Shown one piece after another: positions 48,807 through 58,700 of a DNA stretch of 64,000 nucleotides; the stretch's first letter is position 1; every line of letters starts with the position of its first letter. Below the pieces are notes generated by a model, which ran no database searches, was not told where the DNA came from, and was given only the letters and a program-made list of their open reading frames with translations. The stretch comes from Bacteroides stercoris ATCC 43183. Its GTDB lineage: Bacteria > Bacteroidota > Bacteroidia > Bacteroidales > Bacteroidaceae. Location: NCBI RefSeq assembly GCF_025147325.1, contig NZ_CP102262.1, forward strand, positions 2,108,001-2,172,000, written 5' to 3'. The translations under genes and the position numbers were made by a program.

Positions 48807-50813
48807 ATGCAGAATGAAGATGATTTAAGAGGTCTTGCCAAAGTCACAGACTTTATGCGGGCCATCAGTTTTCTATTTTTGGCGATACACATCTATTGGT
48901 TTTGTTACGGCTGGTTCCACGAAATGGGCTGAACGCTTGGCATAGTGGATAAAATACTATCCAACTTCCAACGCACCACCGGATTGTTTTCGTCCCTGCT
49001 TTATACAAAACTGTTCTGTGTCCTTTTCCTCGGTCTGTCCTGCATGGGCAATAAGGGAGTAAAGAAGCATGAAATCACATGAAGGCAGATTTTCATTGCG
49101 GCCATAGTGGGCACCATACTCTTTTTCCTGAACTGGTGGTTGCTGTCCATTAGTGCATCATCCGGTGTGTGTGCGGTACTTTATACCACAACATTGATCA
49201 GCGGCTTTTTTAGTCTGTTAGCATCCGGTTTATGGATAAGCCGTCTGTTGAAGAACAATTTATTGGAGGACGTTTTCAATACCGAGAATGAATCGTTCAT
49301 GCAGGAAACAAAATTGATGGAAAACGAATATTCCGTCAATCTGCCAACCAAATTCTGGTATAGAGGGAAAACTTACAACGGATTTATCAACCTTGTTAAT
49401 ATTTTTCGAGCAACAATGATATTAGGAACACCGGGCAGCGGGAAGTCCTATGCCATTGTCAACCAGTTTATAAAGCAGACTATAGAGAAATCCTATGCGC
49501 TTTATATATATGATTTTAAGTTTGACGACCTGTCGGTTATCGCTTACAATCATTTGCTCAAGTACAGACACCGCTATAAGGTTCCACCTAAATTTTATGT
49601 GATCAATTTCGATAATCCGAGGAAAAGCCACCGTTGTAATCCATTGTCACCAGAGCTGATGACGGATATTTCAGATGCTTACGAATCGTCGTACACCATC
49701 ATGCTTAACCTCAATAAGTCGTGGGTGCAAAAGCAGGGAGACTTCTTTGTGGAATCCCCGATTGTATTATTTACGGCGATAATATGGTTCTTGAAGTTGT
49801 ATGAAAACGGCAAGTATTGTACGTTCCCTCATGCGATAGAACTATTGAACAAAAGGTACGAGGATGTATTCACCATTCTGACAAGCTATCCCGAACTTGA
49901 GAACTATCTGAGTCCGTTCATTGACGCATGGAAAGGAGGTGCCAGCGAGCAGCTTATGGGGCAGATTGCATCCGCCAAAATCCCGCTTTCCCGACTGATA
50001 AGCCCGCAACTCTATTGGGTAATGTCCGGCAGTGATTTTACGCTGGATATTAATAATCCCAAAGAGCCTAAGGTTTTATGTGTGGGCAACAATCCCGATA
50101 GAATTTCTATTTATGGAGCAGCTTTAGGTCTGTATAACTCCCGTATTGTGAAGTTAATAAACAAGAAGAAGCAAATGAAAAGCTGTGTGATAATTGACGA
50201 GTTACCCACCATTTTCTTTAAAGGTCTGGATAATCTGATTGCCACGGCACGAAGCAACAAAGTGGCGGTTGTATTAGGTTTTCAGGACTTCAGCCAGTTG
50301 AAGCGCGACTACGGCGACAAGGAGGCCGCCGTAATCATGTCAACTGTGGGTAATGTTTTCAGTGGTCAGGTAGTGGGTGAAACGGCCAAAACCTTGTCAG
50401 AACGGTTCGGGAAAATCCTACAAAAACGAGAATCTATGAGTATCAACCGCAACGATACATCCACTTCCATCAACACACAACTGGACAGTCTGATACCTGC
50501 CAGCAAAATCAGTACATTGAGTCAGGGAATATTTGTCGGTGCGGTAGCCGACAACTTCGGAGAGATAATCGAACAGAAAATTTTCCATGCGCAGATAGTC
50601 GTTGACAATGAAGCCGTACAGAAAGAGACGGCGGCCTACCAGCCCATTCCTGAAATCAGCAGCTTTCTGGATGCGGAGGGCAATGATACAATGGAGCAGC
50701 AGATACAAGCCAACTACCGGCAAATCAAGCAGGATATTGTGGAACTTGTAGAGAATGAGCTAATCCGCATAGAAAGTGATCCGGAACTCAAACATTTGTT
50801 GAGTGAGAACTAA
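48807..50813 (+). CDS. mobC: Coupling protein (VirD4/TraG-type T4CP), with two in-frame TGA codons
   Basis: From ATG 48807: MQNEDDLRGLAKVTDFMRAI, membrane helix (FLFLAIHIYWFCYG), TGA at 48930-48932 in HEMG*TLGIVDKILSNFQRT, TGA at 49080-49082 in KKHEIT*RQIFIAAIVGTIL, then two more membrane helices and the ATPase with Walker A LGTPGSGKSYAIV and Walker B SCVIIDELPTIFF. The second TGA is at a Trp I recall as conserved in this family (KITWRK). It brings the relaxosome to the mating channel. 668 aa with read-through. Internal starts after the second TGA would lose the first membrane helices. Confidence 0.9.
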
Positions 50814-51383
50814 AATATTTATATATTATTTGTAATTAGGATAATAGTATAATAGTATAAGTGTTTGGATATTAGCTCCTACTAATGTTCTTATTTTTAA
50901 TCCGAATTGCAAGTGCTGTCAATTGTATTAGGTTACAGGAGAATATGGAGGTATGAAAATACGCATATTATCCGCCATTCAGAGGAGCGTAGCGACAAAG
51001 AATCTCCTCTCTTTATCGTTTTTTAAAGAAAGAGATTCTTCGCTTTGTTCAGAATGACAGAATGTTATATCTACTAAATAATTACTATCTTTCTGGGTTG
51101 AAGTTAAATAATACTAATGATTAGAGCCAATCCCTACCATAAAGAATTAGCCTTTTACTAATTCATAGATTGATTATTGGATATTGGAAAAGAAAATTTG
51201 CAATTATCAAAAAAATTAGCGAATATTGCATATAAGTTAATTATCTTTTGAAAGATTTGATAACACTAAATATGAATATACATTTTTCTTGTTTGAAAGA
51301 GCATATGTAAAACAAGAGTAAATGAATTTATTATCAATGTCACATTCTTATTAGATATATTTTACCTACTAATTGCACTAAAG
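50814..51383. other. AT-rich intergenic region
   Basis: 570 bases with no gene seen. It contains one imperfect palindrome near 51,000 and otherwise very AT-rich sequence. It marks the left boundary of an AT-rich insertion carrying the next gene. Confidence 0.6.
50995..51048. repeat. Imperfect palindrome, terminator- or REP-like
   Basis: ACAAAG and AGAATCTC pair with GAGATTCT and CTTTGT across a loop that also pairs partly (CTCTCTTT/AAAGAAAGAG), with a T-rich tip and a 4-base bulge. It resembles dispersed Bacteroides repeats ending TTCAGAATGACAG, and may also end the mob transcript. Confidence 0.55.
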
Positions 51384-53099
51384 ATGGAGTATAAATTTCA
51401 AGTACAATTGGGTTATCATGATATATATCCCAATGCAGCTATACCAAGTATTAATGATTTATTGTGTCAGTTATCAAGAAAACGGTTTATTGATATGTTT
51501 ACTGATTTCCGGGAAAACTATATTAATATAGATATTCGTGAAGTGATTGATAAAATATGTAGTAAAGGAGATTGGCCTTATGGAAGACAACTAAAAAAAG
51601 AGGTACAGCAATATATCGACAAACAGTGTTCATTACATCCAGAAATAGAAAAAGGGCGTAATATACTTATATGCGATGTAACCCTTTTAGAACTTTTACG
51701 TCAAGAGTTTGCCGTACAACCATCAGCGACTCCCCCTTCAGAACAAAAAAGCTTAGAACTATTCTGCCAAGCCATTTTATTGATAAATGATAAAATTTTC
51801 GACTTATCCAATGTGAATGATGAAGAACTACAAGAACTTCTTAAAGAACATGATGACCAATGGATGGAGCAAATTTTATTGGCAAATAATTTCTCGTTTT
51901 ACTCATTTACCGGTGTACAAGCAAAATTACTTGCACTATCAGAATTAGTTAAGTACATGGAACTGTGCCAATTTTGTCGCGAAAATGCAGATTATTCAAA
52001 TTATATGCAACAATTTCTTACTACTCATAATATAGCATCTACTCATTGGTATGGTTACAAGAATTTAGCTATTTATAATGCTTATAATAAACATCGTGAT
52101 GTTCCTTTAAAGCTAACCGATGATTATGCACCTGATTACAAAATGAATATAAATGAGATAATTTCTTTGAAAGATAATCAAGATTATATTGCTTTCCGTG
52201 ACAGACCATTGTTAGAATGTATGCCAAACCATTACTTACTAATCAATTATATATTTCTAATTCAGAAAATATATAGCAGTGTGGTATTTCAGTTAATGAA
52301 AGCCAGCGGTCTTAAACCTCAACAATTTTTTGGTGATTATGACAAACGTTTTTCTGAAGAATTTCTTTTCTATCATTTTATGCAATGTATTTTTGGTAAT
52401 ATCAATAATGCCGTTTGTATTACTGGTAAACAAATGGAAGAGCAACATCTTATCAAAGGTGAACCCGATTATTATGTGAGAATAAAAAATTCAATCTTTG
52501 TTTTTGAACATAAAGATGTGAGAATAAAAGCAGATTTACGTATGGCACGTGAATATAAGTCTATACGCAATACTCTTTTTAGCAAATTTGTAAAAGTGAG
52601 ACAATCTAATGGAAAAGAAAGTAAGCTTGGTGTTTCCCAATTAGCAGATAATGTTCAACGTATCTTACAAAAAGAATTTCCTTTCGATAAAGATTATAAT
52701 TCTAATCGAGTTACTATTTATCCTATTCTTGTAATAGCTGATTCACAATTTAATCAACATGGTATAAATTCTCTCCTTGCACGAGAATTTCGTGATATAA
52801 CTAATAACTTTGGCAAATATGTATCTGAACTTACGGTTATTGATATGAATACTTTAATTCTTTTTTCTGAAAAATTATCTAATGGAAAAATTCGATTTGC
52901 AGATTCGATTAATCAATATCACAATTATCTACGACATTACAAATCGCTTATTAGAAAGAATGGAATAAATGGATTATTTGATAGATTTATTTCTTATGCC
53001 GATTTTATGTTACAATTATATCCTAAATATAAACTTCGCAAGTTACTCAATGAATTTCGTGCTGAGTTTTTACCCAATAATGCACTCAAACGCAAATAA
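51384..53099 (+). CDS. Orphan protein with PD-(D/E)XK-like nuclease motif
   Basis: 571 aa, much richer in A+T and Lys/Asn/Ile than its neighbours. No named family recognised. In the C-terminal half, KGEPDYYVRIKNSIFVFEHK then DVRIKAD fits the PD..(D/E)xK core: Asp in EPDYY and Glu-x-Lys in EHK, separated by a predicted strand. The N-terminal 300 residues are helical. All Trp codons are TGG. It stands alone between the mob genes and the helicase operon with long intergenic gaps on both sides, as expected of a later insertion. A defence or anti-invader nuclease is a reasonable guess from context only. Confidence 0.6.
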   Translation: MEYKFQVQLGYHDIYPNAAIPSINDLLCQLSRKRFIDMFTDFRENYINIDIREVIDKICSKGDWPYGRQLKKEVQQYIDKQCSLHPEIEKGRNILICDVTLLELLRQEFAVQPSATPPSEQKSLELFCQAILLINDKIFDLSNVNDEELQELLKEHDDQWMEQILLANNFSFYSFTGVQAKLLALSELVKYMELCQFCRENADYSNYMQQFLTTHNIASTHWYGYKNLAIYNAYNKHRDVPLKLTDDYAPDYKMNINEIISLKDNQDYIAFRDRPLLECMPNHYLLINYIFLIQKIYSSVVFQLMKASGLKPQQFFGDYDKRFSEEFLFYHFMQCIFGNINNAVCITGKQMEEQHLIKGEPDYYVRIKNSIFVFEHKDVRIKADLRMAREYKSIRNTLFSKFVKVRQSNGKESKLGVSQLADNVQRILQKEFPFDKDYNSNRVTIYPILVIADSQFNQHGINSLLAREFRDITNNFGKYVSELTVIDMNTLILFSEKLSNGKIRFADSINQYHNYLRHYKSLIRKNGINGLFDRFISYADFMLQLYPKYKLRKLLNEFRAEFLPNNALKRK

Positions 53100-53918
53100 G
53101 CTATACAATAGTTTGTCTTTTTGCAAAAAATAATATTCGGTAATTAGGAGGTTTTCAAGAGTATTTTGCCACTTTTTGCAGTCTTAACTCACTGACAAAA
53201 GTGGCAGTAAGTTCTTCACCACTCAATTGCATTAGTCTATTATATTTTAGACAGTAGCCACTTGTTGTACTGTTTATATACTTTTTCTAAAATAGAGTTT
53301 AAATAGTAATAGAACATACCATTTGCATCTCTATAATCGTATTGAATATTTTTCATCTTGGCCTATGCAAGATCTTTTTTATAGTTTAGCTCTTATCATG
53401 TAGTAAGTACTGACTTTGTCAATAGAAATTTTGTATTCTTACCATCCATTTTTTTTATTTATTCCCGATTCTATTTACTCATGCAATAAAGTGCAACTTA
53501 TTAGTAAAACACGGTATGTCAATTTTCTTTCTATATTCCATTAAGTTAGTGTTAGAGTTCTTTGAGATTTTTCTGTTCTCAGTAATAAATTAACAAAATA
53601 TACGCATTAACATTACGAATGCAAAAATGATATAATCATAAATTGAATAAATAAATTAGCGGATAATTTGTAATTATAGAAACTGTTTCCAACTATAAAA
53701 GAGCATGATGAGTTGATCCAAACCTTTGCTAAACAAAAAATAGTAAAATGAGATCAGCTATATCTTTTCTTCTACGTCAATGAACGCCAATCCCCGCCAT
53801 TTATTCTCACTGACTTCAAGACTATAGTGCTCTATCAATTAAACCTCTACATTCGCACCGACGGGCTAAAGTTTACCCGGTATTGATTAATTATTGTATC
53901 ACTTAAATTATTGATTTC
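53100..53918. other. Long AT-rich intergenic region with one inverted repeat
   Basis: 819 bases without a convincing gene. Contains GCCACTTTT (53168-53176) and AAAAGTGGC (53197-53205), a perfect 9-bp inverted repeat, and near the right end a copy of the shared operator motif. A short tRNA-like D-arm sequence on the minus strand near 53,840 does not extend to a tRNA. Confidence 0.55.
53785..53800 (+). promoter_or_regulatory. Shared operator motif before the methylase-helicase operon
   Basis: ACGCCAATCCCCGCCAT reads in the direction of the downstream genes, as at the other sites. Half-sites CGCCAA (53785-53790) and CGCCAT (53795-53800) keep the 10-bp period. It lies 119 bp upstream of the ATG at 53919. 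No clear ATGCTTT box follows, so this copy is weaker. Confidence 0.4.
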
Positions 53919-55208
53919 ATGGCTAAGAAAAAGCAAGAACAACAAGAACAGAGTCAGGACGAGCATGTAATGGCCATCCTTGACAAGCGAACGAACAAAA
54001 CCGCAGTCGTTTCCAAAATGAACGAGCAGGACGGTAGTCTCGAAATCGTGCCACCCGACAAGAAGAACAGCAGCAGTTTCCTCAAACTGGACCGTACCTC
54101 ACCACTGGAACTATTCTTCACCAATTTCAAGAACCAGTACGAAAATCCCACGAGTTTCAGTTTCTTCCTCGTACCTCTTGTCCTTTTGGAAAAGACACTG
54201 AATGCCGTAGTCCAGATCCGAAAAGGGGAAGACCCCGGAGTGGAAGGCAAAAAACTGGTGGAGAACAGCGAACTCAACGATGAAGGACGTATCGCCAAAC
54301 TTGCCCGTCGGTATAAGTTTGACGAACACCAGCTTCCGTGGAAAGAACTCGCCGCATTGGGAGTTGACAAGCAACTCTTGTTTGATAACCACTGCATGGG
54401 TGAGATGCTGAAAGGAAGGATTACCTCTATGGCTTTCCCCATCAGTAAGGAAGTGAACGGTGAAAAGAAGGATATGGGGGAAGCCTGTTTCCTCTGTGTC
54501 AAAGGGGAGGACGGCAAGGTGCAACTGAAAACTTTAAGCAGGCTTGACAAACCGCAGTATGACCTGCCTGCCTATAAAGGAGTATTCACGGACGAGGAAA
54601 AGCAGTCGCTTAAAGACACCGGAACTTTGGGGGCAATCAAGGAGATGAAGGATACCCATACGGGAACAGTCTGCAACTGTTATGTATCTTTCCATGAACC
54701 GAGCAACCGTATCATTACCATGCCCGTGAATGCCATCAAGATACCCGATTATATCTACGGGAAAAGGCTGGATGACAAACAGAAGCAAATCCTTGCGTCA
54801 GGAGGCCGGCTTCCCATCAACGACATACAGCGCAAAAACGATACGCTGCTTTCCGGAGTTGCTTTCGTCGATCCGAGAATAATGGACATCGCATTCAAGC
54901 AGTCCGGTGAACAACTGAAGGTCAACGACACTATCATGGGTGCCAAAATCACTCCTGAGCAAAAGAAGATGCTCCAGAACCATGAAATGGTGTTCGTTGA
55001 GAATATGCGCTACAAAGGCAGGGTATTTTCCGATGATGTACGTTTCAGCAACAAGAGCAACCAACTGCTGATAGGACGTAACGCCCGTGAATACAAACCC
55101 ACTATTGATAGTAAGAAAAATGACAAGAAAAAGGAGGTGAAACAGCAGGTACCCCGCCATGTGGCGTCTGTAAAGGCCCGGTCAAAAAAGAGCCTTTCAG
55201 TCATGTAA
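53919..55208 (+). CDS. DUF4099/DUF3945 mobile-element protein
   Basis: 429 aa. A Lys/Gln-rich N-terminus is followed by a DUF4099-like segment (ARRYKFDEHQLPWKELAALG) and repeated DUF3945-like units (LKTLSRLDKPQYDLPAYKGV, and DKQKQILASGGRLPINDIQR with ITPEQKKMLQNHEMVFVENM). The tail is basic. Common at the end of Bacteroidales conjugative elements next to the large helicase. The function is unknown. First gene of the operon that ends at 61,145. Its Trp (PWKE) is TGG. Confidence 0.78.
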   Translation: MAKKKQEQQEQSQDEHVMAILDKRTNKTAVVSKMNEQDGSLEIVPPDKKNSSSFLKLDRTSPLELFFTNFKNQYENPTSFSFFLVPLVLLEKTLNAVVQIRKGEDPGVEGKKLVENSELNDEGRIAKLARRYKFDEHQLPWKELAALGVDKQLLFDNHCMGEMLKGRITSMAFPISKEVNGEKKDMGEACFLCVKGEDGKVQLKTLSRLDKPQYDLPAYKGVFTDEEKQSLKDTGTLGAIKEMKDTHTGTVCNCYVSFHEPSNRIITMPVNAIKIPDYIYGKRLDDKQKQILASGGRLPINDIQRKNDTLLSGVAFVDPRIMDIAFKQSGEQLKVNDTIMGAKITPEQKKMLQNHEMVFVENMRYKGRVFSDDVRFSNKSNQLLIGRNAREYKPTIDSKKNDKKKEVKQQVPRHVASVKARSKKSLSVM

Positions 55209-55309
55209 TAGACAGATTATTCATGTTTACATCAGATATATACCCGGTTCTCTTTTATGACAGCCGGGTATATGTTTAATATCCGATTAACATTTTAAAG
55301 CGAAAACAA

Positions 55310-55756
55310 ATGACTATACAAGATAAAAATACCGCAACCGGAGAATTATCCTATTTTGAGACAACTCTCCTTCTTTATTTAAAGGAAAGCTATCCGCATA
55401 TTGTCGATGACAAAACGCTTGTCCGGGCGCGGGCCGACGAGGCGGCAGGCAGCTACGAACGTGCCATACGTGACGGCTTATCCGTTACGCAGGCTTTGCA
55501 ACTGGCCGAGGCCGTTCTCTATCAGGACTTGCGTTTTTCCAAATTCGATACGATTTTCGAGGTCGTGTCGGAGTGGTTTCCCGAAGTACGGCCTGAAAGA
55601 CGGACGGATTTCTGCCTGAAAGTATTGTCACCCGCAGAAACAGTATTCAGCAAATATCCCATAGATGACCGGTTTGAATCATCCCCGTCCTATCATACAC
55701 TTACCGTTGAACTAACAGGTTTCATACAATTTTATATAGAACAATATGGCATATAA
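55310..55756 (+). CDS. DUF1896 protein
   Basis: 148 aa. Helical, with LSYFETTLLLYLKESYPHIV, RARADEAAGSYERAIRDGLS and SEWFPEVRPERRTDFCLKVL, the pattern of DUF1896 proteins that accompany mobile-element helicases in Bacteroidales. The 3' end overlaps the start of the methylase-helicase by 11 bases. Function unknown. Confidence 0.8.
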   Translation: MTIQDKNTATGELSYFETTLLLYLKESYPHIVDDKTLVRARADEAAGSYERAIRDGLSVTQALQLAEAVLYQDLRFSKFDTIFEVVSEWFPEVRPERRTDFCLKVLSPAETVFSKYPIDDRFESSPSYHTLTVELTGFIQFYIEQYGI

Positions 55757-58700
55757 CAAACGACAACATTTGGCGGACAACATAGCCGCACTTGAATGGA
55801 TATTCATGCGCCCGGAGTTTTGTCTCACGGAAGAGGGACGCAAGGTTTTGAACGGTTATTCGGGTTTCGGGGGATTGAAATGCATCCTGAATCCGGCGGA
55901 AAAGGACACGGACATTGAAAGATGAACGACAGACAGGGAACTGTTTCCCCAAGTCCGACTGCTGCATGAACTGTTGCGTGAGTATTCCAAAGACGAAAAA
56001 GAATACAAGGCATACGTCCAAAGCCTCAAAAACTCCTCTCTCACAGCCTTTTACACACCGGAACCGGTGGTAACGGCCATGCAGGAATCCTTGCAGCTAC
56101 CGGGAATCCGTCCGGGACGTTTTCTTGACCCTTCTGCCGGAACGGGCATGTTTATCAGTGGCTTAAAGGATGTATCCGAAGTCCATTGTTTCGAGAAAGA
56201 CAAGCTCACGGGAAAAATCCTCTCATCCCTCTATCCGGAAAGCAGAGTGACCATAGACGGTTTCCAGTCCATACAGCCCTATTATAATAACTACTTCGAT
56301 ATGGTTTCATCCAATATACCGTTTGGAAATACCAGAGTTTATGACCGGGATTTTGACCGGAGCGAAGACGTCGTGCGTAAATCCTCACTTGCTGCCGTAC
56401 ATAACTATTTCTTTCTCAAAGGTATGGATACGTTACACGAAGGCGGGATACTGGCCTATATCACGACTTCGGGCGTCATGGACTCGCCACAGAACCGTCC
56501 CGTCAGGGAATGGCTGGTGAACCATGCCAATCTTGTTTCAGCCATACGTCTGCCGGACAATCTGTTTACCGATGCAGGTACGGAAGTGGGCAGCGACCTG
56601 ATCGTATTGCAGAAGAATACCCGAAAATTGGAACTGACCGAAAAGGAGCGGAGCTTTATCGAGACCCGCATCATATCCGGCGGTATCCATATCAACAACA
56701 GCTATGCCGATTTAGACCATATCGTCCATACTTCCGTATCTATGGGCAAAAACATGTACGGACAACCGGCCATGAATTTTATTCATGAAGGAGGTGTCGG
56801 CGCCATTTCCGAACATCTCAGGCAGTTATTGGCACAAGATGTGGAGAACCATCTTGACCGGAAACTTTATGATGACAATCTATCCCGCTCAAACAATTCC
56901 ACCATCCTCAAAACGGAGTTTGAGACACTATTGGAAACAGCAGGAGAGGCAGAACGGCAGGAGGTACAGGAAAAAAGCCCCGCACAGTCCTATGAACCCA
57001 TGCTCAACCTGTTTGCCGCCTATGCGGATGAAGAGCAAGCGGAGGTGCAAGTCGTAGAAAGCAGACCTTCACCAAGCCGGGCACCGTCGGTATCCCGCAA
57101 AAAGAAAGGGAATGAACCGGAAATGTTCAATCTTTTCTCCCAAGAGAACATGTACGATGAAGCCGCCACGCAGGAAGACCTGACCGGGGAACGGGCGGCA
57201 GCGGAAGCAAAATGGCAGGAGCGCAGACAAAAATTCGAGGAAGAGCGGAAGAAAGAAATGGAACCACGACCGTTTACCGGAGAGATACGTCCCGAATACA
57301 AGAACGGCTCCATCGTGAAATCGGGTGAGCAATACGGATATTTAAGGGGGGTGGGTACTCCCGAAGCACAATTCCATCCGCTTAAACTGACAGTCACCCA
57401 ACAATACCGGGCCGCCTACTATATCCCGCTCCGTGAAGCCTACCACAATCTCTACAATAAGGAAGCCGAAACGGAAACCGAACAGCCGGAACTACGGGAA
57501 GAACTGGTCAAGCGGTATGACAGTTTTTACCGCATGTTCAGGGAATTGAACGGAAAGGACAATGCCAAGTTCCTGTTGATGGATGCCGGAGGACGGGAAA
57601 TACTGTCATTGGAACGTTCCGTTAACGGCAAGATACAGAAGGCGGATATCTTTTCTGTTCCCGTATCGTTCAACGCCAATGAAGTGACACATGTGGATAC
57701 ACCGCAGGAAGCGCTTGCGGCATCCCTGAACAAGTTCGGGGAGGTCAATCTGGAATATATGGAAAATCTCAGTGAAACAGGCAGGCAGGAACTGCTCACA
57801 CAACTGGAAAACCGTATCTTCTACAATCCTATGATGAAGAACTATGAAATCAAGGACCGTTTCATAGCGGGCAATGTAGTGGCCAAAGTCGAATGGATAG
57901 AGAACTACCTGAAAGACTATCCCGATGACGACGCAAGCAAGAAATCATTGGAAGCCTTGCAGAAAGCCATACCGGAGCCGATCAGTTTCGAACTGCTTGA
58001 TTTTAATCTGGGAGAAAGGTGGATACCCGTATCCGTATATGAAGAGTTTGCCGGTTATCTTTTTGAGGCAAAAGCCCATATCCACTATACGGAATCCATC
58101 GACGAGTTCAGTGTGAGTTTTGAAGAAACGAACGCGAACATCACCGACAGATATTATGTGAAAGGGGAAAAAAGAGGTTATTACGGAAACGACCTGCTGA
58201 AACATGCGCTGCACAACACCGTCCCCGACATAACCAAGACCGTTCAGGACAAGGAGGGCAATGACATAAAGGTACGTGACGCGGAGGCCATCCAGCTTGC
58301 CGACACCAAAATCAACGAGATACGCTCCGCCTTCACCGGCTGGCTGAACGAGCAGCTGCCCGAGTTCAAGCAGAACCTTGCGGACATGTACAACCGCAAG
58401 TTCAACTGCTATGTACGTCCCGATTACGACGGCTCCCTACAGAGTTTCCCGTTCCTTGACCTGAAAGGACTGGGCATACCGTCCCTGTACGACAGCCAGA
58501 AGAATGCCGTATGGATGCTGAAGATGAACGGCGGCGGTATAATCGACCATCAGGTAGGTACCGGCAAAACCCTTATCATGTGCATAGCCGCCTTTGAAAT
58601 GAAACGACTCGGACTGGCGAACAAGCCGATGATTATCGGACTCAAAAGCAATGTGCATGACATAGCCGACACGTTCAAGAGAGCCTATCCGAACGCCAGA

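Noticed and set aside
53826..53860. On the minus strand, GTTTAATTGATAGAGCAC looks like a tRNA D-arm, tempting as a UGA-suppressor tRNA.
   Set aside because: The anticodon and acceptor stems do not pair, no T-loop consensus (GTTCGANTC) follows at the right distance, and position 8 is not U. It may be a remnant or chance, but it is not a supportable tRNA.
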